This document shows, piece after piece, positions 7,926-17,358 of a stretch of 64,000 nucleotides of DNA. The notes beneath the pieces are model-generated. The model was not told the origin of the DNA. It did not search any database and was given only the letters and a program-made list of their open reading frames with translations. The translations under genes were made by a program, and so were the position numbers. The DNA comes from Paraferrimonas haliotis (GTDB lineage Bacteria > Pseudomonadota > Gammaproteobacteria > Enterobacterales > Shewanellaceae), in the NCBI RefSeq assembly GCF_002282895.1, contig NZ_NRRB01000003.1, positions 124,001 to 188,000 of the forward strand. Direction: 5' to 3'. Positions within the stretch are counted from its first letter, which is position 1. Each line of letters opens with the position of its first letter.

Positions 7926-9998
7926 ATGAAATTTAAGCTCAACCTCATCACTTTGGCGCTGATTGCACAGCCTGGCCTTGCCATGGCAAGCTTTGACTTA
8001 AGCCAAGCCAATACCGAGAAAGTAAAGTTCGACAAGTGGGAATGTAAAGCCTGTACCGTTGAACAAGGTGCGAGTGGCGACGTGAGTATCGGTGCCGGTG
8101 GCGCGGATTTCAATGACGTCAACAGTATGAACAACTTCGGTGTTGAAGATAACTACTTTGGCCGAGCCGATGCCGACGTTACCTACACTCGCGGCGCTCA
8201 TCGTGCGACTTTGGAAGCCAACGAACTTGGCACAGAGCGTGGCGACATTACCATTAATGCCGGTAAGCAAGGCGTAGCCAACCTAGAGGTAGGTTTACGT
8301 CAAATTGCCACCTACAATGATGACGTAAGAACCCCGTATTCAGGTAATGGCAGCGACAACTTAACCTTGCCTGATAATTGGGTGCCTGCGGGTAACACAG
8401 GAGACATGTCGCAGCTAAGTGCTAACGGTGTTCGCCTGAAGCAAAAGCGTCAAAAGGCGTTCATTGGTGCAGAGTACCAAGGTGAAAGCTTGTGGAGCAC
8501 CTACGTTGACTACAGCCGTGAAACTAAAGAAGGATTAAAAACCACTTCAGGTGCGTTCTTTAATCAATCAATGATGTTAGCGGCACCGGTTGATTACACA
8601 ACCGACAGCGTAGAAGCCGGCGTTCGCTTGAAAGGCGACAACTGGTTTACCGCTATTAGCTATAATGGCTCTCGCTTTACCAACGAGTACTCATCACTGA
8701 CTTTTGATAACGCCTTTTTGCCGACCTTCGGTGGCCAAACGCAAGGTACCATGGCGCTGGACCCTGATAACCAAGCGCACACGGTATCGCTCATGGGTCA
8801 ATACAGTCTTAACAGTACGCACTTCTCCGGTCGTGTGAACAAGACTCAAATGACTCAAGACAGCGACTACGTTACTCAAAATTACCGTTACGATGTACCG
8901 GTATCGTCACTCGATGGCAAAGTCGATCTAACTCAAGCGAATTTCAAGGTGACTTCTCGCCTTAATCGGCAATTGCGTCTGCACGCTGCTTATGACTACA
9001 GTGATCGTGAAAACAAAACGAATACTGAGCAATATACTCAAATCAGCATCGACAACGTCAATGGCCGTGTGGTTGAGAATGTTCAATATGACATTCGTAC
9101 TCAACGCGCTAAATTAGGTGCCGATTATCGCATCATTCAAGGTCTTCGTGCCGAAGCAGGTTACGACTACCGCAAAGATGAGCGCAGTAATCAAGACCGC
9201 GAAGAGACTGAAGAGCATACCGGTTGGGGTAAATTGCGTTATAACGGTTTTGAACGCTGGGACATGTGGGTAAAAGGCAGTTACGGAGAGCGTGATGGCT
9301 CTGAGTTCCTAGCCAATGCTTATACTTCGAGCGAGAATAACCCTCTGCTTCGCAAGTACTATTTAGCGGATCGCAAACGCACAGCGACTGAGTTACGCGT
9401 TAGCCACACACCAATCGACAGCCTGACGCTTGATGCTGGCTTCCGCTACGCTTACGACGATTACCACAATACGGCAATCGGCCTAACTGAAGCAGAAGAT
9501 AAATTCTACGACATCAATGCGAACTACCAGATTTCGAAAGGCTTAAACACTTACGCCTTCTTCTCTGGCCAGCAAATCAACTCCGAGCAAGCCGGCTCAG
9601 CCAACTTTGGCGCGCCTACTTGGTATGGAGAAGTTGAAGATACCATTAAGACCTATGGTGCCGGTATCAGCAAAACTGATTTGATGGAAGACAAGCTTCG
9701 CCTGGGTCTAGATTATAGTTATGCTGACTCGAACTCAGATACTAAGGTAACCAACGGTATACCAAGCAACTACGGTGATTACTTCGCTAAAGTACATAAC
9801 CTAAATGCTTACGCTGCTTATCAGATTACTGAGAAAGCCAGCTTACGCGTTGATTACCGCATGGAGAAGTATCAGGATACCGACTTCGCCAATGCAGGAA
9901 CCAGCCAAGATACCATTTGGAACGTTGTAACCTTTGGCGATCAGCGCCACGATTACACCGCTCACATGGTGTTCTTGAGCGTAAACTACAAACTGTAG
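7926..9998 (+). CDS. mtrB: Outer-membrane beta-barrel MtrB/PioB family
   Basis: Large barrel that sheathes MtrA and docks MtrC, giving an insulated electron path through the outer membrane. It has 690 aa (S. oneidensis MtrB 697). The signal peptide ends near LAMA-SF (residue 21). The N-terminal CKAC motif at residues 40-43 is the CXXC signature seen in MtrB of metal-reducing bacteria. Alternating amphipathic strands run to the C-terminus, with a final strand ending SVNYKL. The ATG at 7926 follows a GGGAGAG ribosome-binding site. It is the last gene of the operon and is followed by two GC-rich palindromes. Confidence 0.95.
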   Translation: MKFKLNLITLALIAQPGLAMASFDLSQANTEKVKFDKWECKACTVEQGASGDVSIGAGGADFNDVNSMNNFGVEDNYFGRADADVTYTRGAHRATLEANELGTERGDITINAGKQGVANLEVGLRQIATYNDDVRTPYSGNGSDNLTLPDNWVPAGNTGDMSQLSANGVRLKQKRQKAFIGAEYQGESLWSTYVDYSRETKEGLKTTSGAFFNQSMMLAAPVDYTTDSVEAGVRLKGDNWFTAISYNGSRFTNEYSSLTFDNAFLPTFGGQTQGTMALDPDNQAHTVSLMGQYSLNSTHFSGRVNKTQMTQDSDYVTQNYRYDVPVSSLDGKVDLTQANFKVTSRLNRQLRLHAAYDYSDRENKTNTEQYTQISIDNVNGRVVENVQYDIRTQRAKLGADYRIIQGLRAEAGYDYRKDERSNQDREETEEHTGWGKLRYNGFERWDMWVKGSYGERDGSEFLANAYTSSENNPLLRKYYLADRKRTATELRVSHTPIDSLTLDAGFRYAYDDYHNTAIGLTEAEDKFYDINANYQISKGLNTYAFFSGQQINSEQAGSANFGAPTWYGEVEDTIKTYGAGISKTDLMEDKLRLGLDYSYADSNSDTKVTNGIPSNYGDYFAKVHNLNAYAAYQITEKASLRVDYRMEKYQDTDFANAGTSQDTIWNVVTFGDQRHDYTAHMVFLSVNYKL

Positions 9999-10018
9999 TT
10001 CGACTTAAGCTAAAAAAG

Positions 10019-10043
10019 AAAAAGGGGCCTGGCCCCTTTTTTT
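10019..10043. terminator. Bidirectional terminator-like palindrome after mtrB
   Basis: AAAAAGGGG, cctgg, CCCCTTTTT followed by more T: a strong stem with a T-run for the mtr operon and an A-run that serves the opposite strand. It lies between convergent mtrB and the MATE gene. It is the mirror partner of the palindrome at 10052-10074 and may belong to a repeat family. Confidence 0.75.
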
Positions 10044-10051
10044 GTTCTTAG

Positions 10052-10074
10052 AAAAGGGGCCAGGCCCCCTTTTT
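10052..10074. repeat. Second palindrome, inverted copy of the one at 10019
   Basis: AAAAGGGGCCAGGCCCC followed by an extra C and a T-run. It is the reverse complement of the first palindrome except for the extra C, so the two form a nested inverted pair eight bases apart. In the minus direction it could terminate the MATE gene. The paired layout resembles small REP/BIME elements. Confidence 0.6.
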
Positions 10075-10082
10075 GGTAGCTA

Positions 10083-11561
10083 CTAATCATTCTTGGCAAT
10101 CTCATCAGCGATTTCACAGGCGACGTCGGCTTTGGATTCCTGGGCCATAATCGCTCTATCGGAAGACAATGCGACCGCAGCGGTCCCTGCCCTTAATAAC
10201 GTTTCATTGTCGTCGTTGGAATCGGTTTGCAGTTCTTGATGAGATTCTATGCGGGCGATCAAGGTGAACGCCATCCAAACTCCCGCGACTCCGAAGATAA
10301 CCGCGCCTAGCGCTTGCCCGATAAGCACCCCTTCTGCACCACCGTACAGTCCACCGAAGTACACAAAGGGAATCGTACCAAGCGTCGCTTTTCCTAAATT
10401 AAACATGGTGGAATATTTCGCCTTACCTAAGTTGTTAAACGACGCATTGGCAATAAACAGCGCGCCATTAAAGATAAAGCTAATGGCTACAAACTGACTG
10501 AAGAGCTGAATGAGCGCCGCGGCATCGCCATCCACATTAAACACCTGTGCGATTAAATCGTGAGTCATAAATAACAAACCACAAACCACCACCACGTATA
10601 TCACGCAAAACTTGAGCGCGTCTTTCAGGGTTTGCCGCACCCGAGACAACTCTTGAGCACCGAAGTTTTGCCCAATAATCGGCCCAATAGCGCCACTGAG
10701 CGCGAAAATCATGCCAAAGGTTACAGGAATGACTCGGCCGATAATGGCCCACCCAGCGACATAGCCATCCCCGTATTCTGCAATTGCTTTAGTAACAAAA
10801 CCATTTCCAATCGGTGTCGCTACATTAGTAATGATTGCCGGCCCTGCGATGGCCATGATTTTGGAGACGTCTTCAAGAAAATGTGAACTTACAAACTTTC
10901 CAACCAATTGGTGCTTAACAAAGACACCGTAAGCTGAAATACCCATCACCGCGAAGCGAGCACAAACCGATGCAATAGCCGCCCCTTCAATACCAAGACC
11001 AAGGCTAAAAATAAAAATGGGATCCAATACCGCGTTAACCCCACCACCTGCCAAGGTTGAGTTCATCGATAGTTTGGCATCCCCCACCGCTCTTAGCGCT
11101 GCACCAAGTGCCATTGCAAGGGAGATAACCGGCATGGACGGAACCAATATCACCAAATAGCTTGCCGCTAATTCGTGAGTAAGCCCGGTTGCACCAATAA
11201 GCGTTAACAGTTCATCAATATAAACGAAAACAACTGCGGCAATGGCTACCGTTAAAATTAGGGTTAGCACAAGTGAGTTAACCAGCAGTCGTGTGGCACT
11301 GTCTTTTTCTTTTGCGCCGATAGCGCGTGAAACTAGCGCACCAACTGAAATCGACAACCCGATTCCTACAGATGTGGTGAAAAAGGCTATGGTGCCTGCA
11401 TAGCCAACCGCGGCTGCTAAGTGCTCTTCACCTAATAAACTGAGAAAGAATAGATCCAGTAAATCAACCAGAAACAGCGCAGTAATACCTACTGCAGCGG
11501 TCGAGCTCATGACCACAATGTGGCGCATTATCGAGCCAGAAACAAATTTTGCCTGAACCAT
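10083..11561 (-). CDS. MATE family efflux transporter
   Basis: Inner-membrane exporter of the MATE/NorM superfamily, expected to extrude cationic compounds with Na+ or H+ counterflow. It has 492 aa with about twelve hydrophobic segments in two repeated halves. Typical features include the early FFLSLLGEEHLAAAVGYA segment and a GAALRAVGDAK loop. A polar tail of roughly 60 residues follows the last helix, longer than in many relatives. It converges with mtrB and stands alone. The substrate cannot be told from the sequence. An internal Met at residue 12 is an alternative start. Confidence 0.88.
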   Translation of the reverse strand: MVQAKFVSGSIMRHIVVMSSTAAVGITALFLVDLLDLFFLSLLGEEHLAAAVGYAGTIAFFTTSVGIGLSISVGALVSRAIGAKEKDSATRLLVNSLVLTLILTVAIAAVVFVYIDELLTLIGATGLTHELAASYLVILVPSMPVISLAMALGAALRAVGDAKLSMNSTLAGGGVNAVLDPIFIFSLGLGIEGAAIASVCARFAVMGISAYGVFVKHQLVGKFVSSHFLEDVSKIMAIAGPAIITNVATPIGNGFVTKAIAEYGDGYVAGWAIIGRVIPVTFGMIFALSGAIGPIIGQNFGAQELSRVRQTLKDALKFCVIYVVVVCGLLFMTHDLIAQVFNVDGDAAALIQLFSQFVAISFIFNGALFIANASFNNLGKAKYSTMFNLGKATLGTIPFVYFGGLYGGAEGVLIGQALGAVIFGVAGVWMAFTLIARIESHQELQTDSNDDNETLLRAGTAAVALSSDRAIMAQESKADVACEIADEIAKND

Positions 11562-11654
11562 AAAGGAATCTTAGTATTTTTCAAAATAGTTAAGTATTAT
11601 CGCTAGAGTACAACAAAATGATAACGAACAATTAAACTTTTTAAGGTAAATTTT

Positions 11655-12518
11655 ATGAGCAAAGCTGTTTCTGCCGTTGTTTGTGCAGTACTACTGTCTG
11701 TTGTTTGCTCTGGTGCTTACGGCAAACCTCGAGGCGACCAATGGACCTTGGGCATTGGCGCCTTCTGGGCCGAATTGGATTCTGAGTTGGACGCACGATT
11801 TGTGGGCTCTAACAAGATTCGTCACGTCGACCTTGAGGACGATTTGAATCTCAAAGAATCAACGGTTTCTCCCTTCATCGAAGTGAGCTATCGGTTAGAT
11901 GAACGACACGCATTTTCACTTAACTACATTAACCTCAATCGCAGCGGCACTAATTCTGGCATAACCAAACCCTTTGATTTTACCTTTGACGGTGTCGATT
12001 ACACGGTTACTGCCGACGCAACTTTGCGAACAAAACTTGATATCGATATTTTTCAACTGGTTTATGGTTATACCTTTTATCCAAGTGATAATACCATGCT
12101 CGCCTTAACTGCAGGCATGCATGTTATGCGCTTTGGACTAGCCTTTAGTGGTGATATTGCCCTAATTAACGAAGACGAAAGCGGTGATCGAGTCACCATT
12201 CCAATTGCTGAAAATGAAGTACTAGATGGCAAAGCAACAGCGCCCTTGCCGGATTTCGGTTTATTCGCTACCTACGACTTCGGTGATGGTTGGATAGCAC
12301 TGGCCAATACCCAATATTTTGCCATTAGCCTCGACGACTTTAGTGGCTCGCTTATCGATGCACGACTGGAGTTCTCTAAGCAAATTACTGACCGTTTAGC
12401 GGTTGGTGTCGCCTATCAATATTACAATGCGAATGTCGACAGCTTCGGGTTATTGGCTGATTTAAGCGTGAACTTTAATTACTACGGGCCAGAGTTGAGT
12501 ATGCGTTATTTCTTCTAG
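11655..12518 (+). CDS. Outer-membrane beta-barrel protein of unknown function
   Basis: I do not recognise the family. It has 287 aa. The signal peptide is a hydrophobic run ending near AYGK (residue 24). The body shows alternating aromatic and hydrophobic strands and ends ELSMRYFF, with the terminal Phe typical of BAM substrates, so an eight-to-twelve-stranded barrel is likely. The ATG at 11655 has an AAGG upstream. It is monocistronic, and its last four bases overlap the 3' end of the convergent cobB gene. Nothing in the context shows its substrate. Confidence 0.75.
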   Translation: MSKAVSAVVCAVLLSVVCSGAYGKPRGDQWTLGIGAFWAELDSELDARFVGSNKIRHVDLEDDLNLKESTVSPFIEVSYRLDERHAFSLNYINLNRSGTNSGITKPFDFTFDGVDYTVTADATLRTKLDIDIFQLVYGYTFYPSDNTMLALTAGMHVMRFGLAFSGDIALINEDESGDRVTIPIAENEVLDGKATAPLPDFGLFATYDFGDGWIALANTQYFAISLDDFSGSLIDARLEFSKQITDRLAVGVAYQYYNANVDSFGLLADLSVNFNYYGPELSMRYFF

Positions 12519-13225
12519 AGTTTACCTTGTAGAATCTCTTCCACCAGCGTTGGCACTGTTTGCGAAGCAGGGCCAACCCTAACTTCTTGAAAGTGACTGG
12601 CGGTTAACGACGGCTCTAAATTAAGCTCAATGGTTTTAGCGCCAACACTCTGCGCAATATCCACAAATCCCGCCGCAGGGTAAACACTGCCACTTGTTCC
12701 AATGGCGACAAACAAGTCGCATTGAGCTAAATCCGTTTCAATTTGTGCCATACCAAGCGGCATCTCACCAAACCAAACAATATGGGGACGCAGCGGGTAA
12801 TGGGGAATACAGCAGGTACAAACATTGTTGTCAGACAATGGTTGTTGCATTGGGAACACTTGATGACTCACAGGGCAACGCACTTTGCTCAATTCTCCAT
12901 GCATGTGAGTGATGCGACGAAATCCGGCTCGCTCATGAAGGTTATCAACGTTTTGCGTCACCAGATGGACCCGTCCAGCAAACTCTTGCTCTAAACGCGC
13001 TAACGCCAAGTGAGCTGCATTCGGTTGGACATCGCCCTTATTCAACTGTTGCCAACGATCGTTATAGAATTGGCGAACTTTTTGAGGATTGGCTTGGTAA
13101 GCTTGCGGGGTCGCTACTTCCTCGATCGGGTGCTTCTCCCACAACCCATCTTCTTCTCGAAACGTTCGTAATCCCGATTCCGCTGAGATGCCTGCCCCAG
13201 TTAATACCACAATGCGTTGCAACAT
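12515..13225 (-). CDS. cobB: NAD-dependent protein deacylase, SIR2 family class III
   Basis: Removes acetyl or succinyl groups from lysines using NAD+. It has 236 aa. Rossmann motif [14 protein letters not shown] is at residues 10-23, the NAD/catalytic motif QNVDN and catalytic His in MHGEL are in the middle, and a Cys cluster (RCPVSH... CTCC) resembles the zinc site. Tyr54 and Arg57 in FYNDRW match the YxxR signature of SIRT5-like desuccinylases, also present in E. coli CobB. It is divergent from fur. A role in controlling acetyl-CoA metabolism is general knowledge, not shown here. Confidence 0.93.
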   Translation of the reverse strand: MLQRIVVLTGAGISAESGLRTFREEDGLWEKHPIEEVATPQAYQANPQKVRQFYNDRWQQLNKGDVQPNAAHLALARLEQEFAGRVHLVTQNVDNLHERAGFRRITHMHGELSKVRCPVSHQVFPMQQPLSDNNVCTCCIPHYPLRPHIVWFGEMPLGMAQIETDLAQCDLFVAIGTSGSVYPAAGFVDIAQSVGAKTIELNLEPSLTASHFQEVRVGPASQTVPTLVEEILQGKL

Positions 13226-13330
13226 ATTCTATCCCTATTTGGTTAGGCACCCATTGTGGCGAAAAATGTCATCCATGTGAAGCATAAAGCGAATCCACCA
13301 TTAAAGGCTTTTAGTTTTAATCTTTTTCTT

Positions 13331-13336
13331 TATAAT
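13331..13336 (+). promoter_or_regulatory. -10 element for fur
   Basis: Perfect TATAAT, 58 bases before the fur start codon, inside the AT-rich gap between cobB and fur. The -35 region is poor. Confidence 0.45.
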
Positions 13337-13393
13337 GAATGCACTAGTTGGCTCGTGCCTTCATGCACCACAACCACAATAAAGAGATGGAAT

Positions 13394-13822
13394 ATGACCG
13401 ACGGAAACCAGGCCCTCAAAAAAGCCGGCCTGAAAATTACTTTACCTAGAATCAAGATCTTAGAACTGCTTGAACAACCAAACAATCAACACATCAGTGC
13501 CGAAGATCTGTACAAGCTACTACTGGATCAAGGTGAAGAAATCGGACTCGCTACCGTCTACCGTGTTCTTAACCAGTTTGATGATGCGGGCATTGTTACT
13601 CGCCACCACTTTGAAAGCGGCAAAGCGGTATTCGAGTTATCCTCGCAAAAGCATCACGATCACTTGGTGTGCTTAGATTGTGGTCGCGTTATAGAGTTTT
13701 CAGACAACGTCATTGAAGAGCGTCAAAATGAAATAGCGCTCAAACACAACATTAAGCTGTCTAATCACAGCCTATACTTGTATGGCAATTGCACTAACAG
13801 CGAGTGCGACCATCAAGACTAA
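13394..13822 (+). CDS. fur: Ferric uptake regulator
   Basis: Iron-responsive repressor, dimeric, binding 19-bp operators with Fe(II). The ATG at 13394 gives 142 aa (E. coli Fur is 148). An upstream in-frame ATG at 13256 would add 46 residues unlike Fur and is rejected. The N-terminal winged helix covers residues 1-82. The metal-binding HHDH is at 87-90, the structural zinc Cys93/Cys96 in CLDC, and a second Cys pair Cys133/Cys138 near the C-terminus. It is followed by a strong terminator. Likely targets in this window are feoAB and perhaps hemG. Confidence 0.96.
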   Translation: MTDGNQALKKAGLKITLPRIKILELLEQPNNQHISAEDLYKLLLDQGEEIGLATVYRVLNQFDDAGIVTRHHFESGKAVFELSSQKHHDHLVCLDCGRVIEFSDNVIEERQNEIALKHNIKLSNHSLYLYGNCTNSECDHQD

Positions 13823-13846
13823 GTGCTTGAAACAAGATGAATCGAG

Positions 13847-13877
13847 ACGGCCTTAGCTTCGCTTAAGGCCGTTTTTT
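13847..13877 (+). terminator. Rho-independent terminator of fur
   Basis: ACGGCCTTA, an 8-10 base loop, TAAGGCCGT, then T6. It starts 24 bases after the fur stop codon. Confidence 0.9.
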
Positions 13878-13916
13878 GTTCCTGTACCCAATGAAATAAT
13901 CGCTAAAGGAAATACC

Positions 13917-14750
13917 ATGGCAATGCTCGGCAAATACAGTTTACTCCCAATAGTAGAAGAAACCCCACAGGGTCTTTATCTTGACGGAGGTGAATTAGGA
14001 GACGTGTTATTACCCAATCGCTATGCACCGAGTAATGCCGCTATTGGCGACAAACTTCAGGTATTTATTTACTTAGATTCCGAAGACCGCCCTATTGCCA
14101 CCACCGAAAAACCGTTGGCTTGCGTCGGTGATTTTGTTTCCCTAAAAGTCGTGGACGTCAACAAAGCCGGTGCCTTTTTAAACTGGGGCTTGGCCAAAGA
14201 TTTACTGTTGCCATTTAGCGAGCAACTTCGCCCCATGGAGCCGGGTCAACGCGTATTGGTGCATCTTTATCAAGACAAAGCCTCCAGCCGCATATGCGCA
14301 AGCGCCAAATTGAACAAGTTTCTGGATAAAACCCCGCCTCCATATAAGGTTGGCGAAAAAGTGGACCTTATCATAGGGACGAAAACCGACCTTGGTGTTA
14401 AGGCTATTATCAATGGCGAGCATTGGGGGGTTATTTTCCATTCTGAGGTTTACCAAAAGCTTCACCCCGGCTTAAAAGTGACCGGTTATATTCAAAAAGT
14501 ACGCCACGACGATAAAATCAATATCACCCTCACCGAGCCTGGCTATCAAAAGATTGATGGAATCGCCAAGAAGGTGCTCGAAACGCTTACCAACAACGAT
14601 GGCTTTATGGCCATCACCGATAAAAGTGATCCCGAACTCATTAAGCGCGTATTCGGGGTAAGCAAGAAGTCGTTTAAACAAGCCATTGGCAATCTATACC
14701 GACAAAAATTGATTCGAATCGAAACGGACGGCATAACACTCAACAAATAG
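13917..14750 (+). CDS. CvfB-like S1 RNA-binding protein
   Basis: Homologue of the CvfB/YitL family, proteins with several S1-type OB folds and a C-terminal winged helix, thought to bind RNA. It has 277 aa. The N-terminal OB-like segment includes DGGELGDVLLPN (residues 22-33). A second around residues 75-105 has GAFLNWGLAKDLLLP, a third around 155-200 has DLGVKAIINGEHWGVIF, and a winged-helix end has GVSKKSFKQAIGNLYRQ. The start at 13917 follows TAAAGGAAA. It stands alone downstream of the fur terminator. Cellular role unknown. Confidence 0.82.
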   Translation: MAMLGKYSLLPIVEETPQGLYLDGGELGDVLLPNRYAPSNAAIGDKLQVFIYLDSEDRPIATTEKPLACVGDFVSLKVVDVNKAGAFLNWGLAKDLLLPFSEQLRPMEPGQRVLVHLYQDKASSRICASAKLNKFLDKTPPPYKVGEKVDLIIGTKTDLGVKAIINGEHWGVIFHSEVYQKLHPGLKVTGYIQKVRHDDKINITLTEPGYQKIDGIAKKVLETLTNNDGFMAITDKSDPELIKRVFGVSKKSFKQAIGNLYRQKLIRIETDGITLNK

Positions 14751-14899
14751 GACCTAGGTCACACTTTTAAGGTATCAGTGTCACACATAAGATGGCGTGC
14801 TTCTCGGCTTTAATAGATAGCAATAGAACCCTTTACAGTTAGCTTCAAAAGTTAGATCCATCGCTCACTTTAAAGGCGATTCTCTTGCTAAACTATACG

Positions 14900-14924
14900 G
14901 GTAAATTGGTAAGACCAATTTACC
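14900..14924. promoter_or_regulatory. PdhR-type operator upstream of pflB
   Basis: Perfect 11-bp inverted repeat GGTAAATTGGT, 3 nt, ACCAATTTACC. The core ATTGGT-N3-ACCAAT is the E. coli PdhR consensus. PdhR releases DNA when pyruvate is bound, so pyruvate would induce pflBA. The regulator gene itself is not in the window. Confidence 0.75.
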
Positions 14925-15029
14925 TATTGCCAAAAAGGCTTTTATTAGCAGAACGAATTGTGTGACGCTTCGCTGACTATTAAGCGTAAAACCGCCTCAT
15001 TGTCTCGTTGCTGCTAAGGTTACTATAAC

Positions 15030-15049
15030 GAACGCATAAGAATGCGTTC
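15030..15049 (+). promoter_or_regulatory. Hairpin in the pflB leader
   Basis: GAACGCAT, AAGA, ATGCGTTC: a perfect 8-bp stem 21 bases before the pflB start codon and just upstream of its ribosome-binding site. It may protect the 5' end of the mRNA, or it may be an operator; the sequence does not decide. Confidence 0.45.
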
Positions 15050-15070
15050 TAACAACCAAGGTAAAATGTG

Positions 15071-17353
15071 ATGACAGTTAATCAAGAAGTGTTTGCAAAA
15101 GCTTGGCTCGGATTTAAGCCAGGTGACTGGAAAGAAGCCGTTAATGTTCGTGATTTTATTCAAACCAACTACACCCCTTATGAAGGTGACGAAGCATTCT
15201 TAGCCGGCCCAACGCAAGCAACAACTGACTTGTGGAACCAAGTCATGGAAGGCATTAAGCAAGAAAACCGTACCCTTGCTCCTGTCGATTTCGATACCGA
15301 TGTGGTTTCGACAATTACTTCACACCAAGCCGGCTACATCAATAAAGATTTGGAGACCGTTGTTGGCCTTCAAACCGACGCCCCATTAAAACGTGCCATT
15401 CTTCCAAACGGTGGCGTACGCATGGTTGAAGCATCTTGCAAAGCCTACGGTCGCACCCTAGATCCAGTAATCGCGAAAACCTACAGCGAATACCGCAAAA
15501 CACACAACCAAGGCGTGTTCGATGTATATACGCCTGATATTCTGCGTTGCCGCAAGTCCGGTGTATTAACTGGTCTTCCAGACGCTTATGGCCGTGGTCG
15601 CATCATTGGTGACTATCGCCGCGTAGCCTTGTACGGTATCGATTTCTTGATGCAAGACAAGCTGAATCAGTTCCACTCCCTACAAGCAGACTTGGAAGCC
15701 GGTGAAACCCTTAAAGACACCATTCAGTTGCGCGAAGAAATCGCGGAACAGCATCGCGCCTTAGGCCAGCTAAAAGAAATGGCAGCCAGTTATGGCTTTG
15801 ATATCTCTCAGCCTGCCACCAATGCCAAAGAAGCGGTTCAATGGACTTATTTCGCCTACCTAGCGGCGGTTAAGAGCCAAAACGGTGCTGCTATGTCTCT
15901 AGGCCGAGTAACCAGCTTCCTAGACGTATATTTCGAGCGTGACCTTCAAGCAGGCACCATTACCGAAACCGACGCGCAAGAGCTTATGGATCACTTCGTG
16001 ATGAAGCTGCGCATGGTACGTTTCCTACGTACACCTGATTACGATGAGCTATTCTCTGGCGACCCTATTTGGGCTACCGAATCGGTCGCAGGTATGGGAC
16101 TGGATGGCCGTACTCTTGTAACTAAATCAAGCTTCCGTGTTCTTCACACACTGTACAACATGGGCCCAAGCCCAGAGCCAAACATTACCGTGTTATGGTC
16201 TGAGCAATTACCTCAAGGTTTCAAAAAGTACTGCGCTAAAGTATCCATTGATACCAGCTCTATCCAGTATGAAAACGATGACCTAATGCGTCCTGACTTT
16301 AACAGCGATGACTACGCCATTGCTTGTTGTGTTAGCCCTATGATTGTCGGTAAGCAAATGCAGTTCTTCGGCGCTCGTGCAAACCTGGCAAAAACCATGC
16401 TTTACGCAATCAACGGCGGTGTGGATGAGAAGTCAAAAGCTCAAGTAGGCCCTGTTGCTGATAAAATTACTGACGAAGTACTTAACTATGACGATGTCAT
16501 GCAACGCCTTGATACGTTGATGGATTGGTTAGCAACTCAGTACATTACCTCGCTGAATGCCATCCACTACATGCACGACAAATATGCCTACGAGTCCATT
16601 CAGCTTGCATTGCACGATCGCGATGTTGAGCGCACCATGGCATGTGGTATTGCCGGTTTGTCCGTTGCCGCTGACTCTTTGTCTGCCATTAAATACGCTA
16701 AAGTATCGCCTGTTCGCGACGAAGACGGCATTGCCGTTGACTTCAACATTGAAGGTGAATACCCGAAATTCGGCAACAACGACTCCCGTGTTGATGACAT
16801 CGCCGTTGAGTTAGTTGAAAGCTTCATGAGCAAGATCCGTAAACTGAAAACTTACCGTGACGCCACTCATACTCAATCAATTCTTACCATTACTTCAAAC
16901 GTAGTTTACGGTAAGAAAACTGGTAACACGCCAGATGGACGCCAAGCCGGCATGCCATTTGCGCCAGGTGCTAACCCAATGCACGGTCGCGATGAGAAAG
17001 GTGCGGTAGCGTCGTTAACCTCGGTTGCAAAACTGCCGTTTGCTCACGCTAAAGACGGTATTTCATATACCTTCTCTATTGTACCTAATGCCTTAGGTAA
17101 AGATGAAGATGGTCGTCGCGCTAACCTAGCCGCCTTGATGGACGGTTATTTCAAACACGATGCCAACATCGAAGGTGGTCAACACCTCAACGTCAACGTA
17201 CTTAACCGCGAAATGCTATTGGATGCTGTAGAGCACCCAGAAAAGTACCCTCAGCTGACCATACGTGTGTCAGGGTATGCGGTTCGTTTTAACGCCTTAA
17301 CGCCGGAACAGCAGCAAGACGTTATCACCCGTACGTTTACCGAGTCGATGTAG
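15071..17353 (+). CDS. pflB: Formate C-acetyltransferase (pyruvate formate-lyase)
   Basis: Anaerobic glycyl-radical enzyme converting pyruvate and CoA to acetyl-CoA and formate in the cytosol. It has 760 aa from the ATG at 15071, the same length as E. coli PflB. A GTG at 15068 would add one residue. The active-site Cys pair is in AIACCVSPM (mid-protein). The radical Gly is near residue 735 in VSGYAVRFN. The activating enzyme gene follows five bases downstream. No focA formate channel gene precedes it, unlike E. coli focA-pflB. The PdhR-type operator suggests induction by pyruvate. Confidence 0.97.
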   Translation: MTVNQEVFAKAWLGFKPGDWKEAVNVRDFIQTNYTPYEGDEAFLAGPTQATTDLWNQVMEGIKQENRTLAPVDFDTDVVSTITSHQAGYINKDLETVVGLQTDAPLKRAILPNGGVRMVEASCKAYGRTLDPVIAKTYSEYRKTHNQGVFDVYTPDILRCRKSGVLTGLPDAYGRGRIIGDYRRVALYGIDFLMQDKLNQFHSLQADLEAGETLKDTIQLREEIAEQHRALGQLKEMAASYGFDISQPATNAKEAVQWTYFAYLAAVKSQNGAAMSLGRVTSFLDVYFERDLQAGTITETDAQELMDHFVMKLRMVRFLRTPDYDELFSGDPIWATESVAGMGLDGRTLVTKSSFRVLHTLYNMGPSPEPNITVLWSEQLPQGFKKYCAKVSIDTSSIQYENDDLMRPDFNSDDYAIACCVSPMIVGKQMQFFGARANLAKTMLYAINGGVDEKSKAQVGPVADKITDEVLNYDDVMQRLDTLMDWLATQYITSLNAIHYMHDKYAYESIQLALHDRDVERTMACGIAGLSVAADSLSAIKYAKVSPVRDEDGIAVDFNIEGEYPKFGNNDSRVDDIAVELVESFMSKIRKLKTYRDATHTQSILTITSNVVYGKKTGNTPDGRQAGMPFAPGANPMHGRDEKGAVASLTSVAKLPFAHAKDGISYTFSIVPNALGKDEDGRRANLAALMDGYFKHDANIEGGQHLNVNVLNREMLLDAVEHPEKYPQLTIRVSGYAVRFNALTPEQQQDVITRTFTESM

Positions 17354-17358
17354 TTCTG

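Larger units (their letters stand above)
14751..15070. other. pflB upstream control region
   Basis: 320 bp with no gene. It holds two direct GTCACAC heptamers about 23 bases apart near 14759 and 14782 (CRP-like half sites), the PdhR-type palindrome at 14900-14924, a TATAAC hexamer at 15024-15029, and a small hairpin just before the ribosome-binding site. I found no convincing FNR box of the form TTGAT-N4-ATCAA. Confidence 0.6.

Noticed and set aside
10019-10074. Palindromes as ends of an insertion sequence
   Set aside because: They enclose only a few bases, and no transposase fragment or target-site duplication is visible nearby.
13256-13393. N-terminal extension of fur from an upstream ATG
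   Set aside because: The added 46 residues do not resemble Fur, span the promoter -10, and the ATG at 13394 gives the normal N-terminus.
14751-15070. FNR box expected for an anaerobic pflB promoter
   Set aside because: I found no sequence close to TTGAT-N4-ATCAA. CRP-like half sites and the PdhR operator are the only clear elements.
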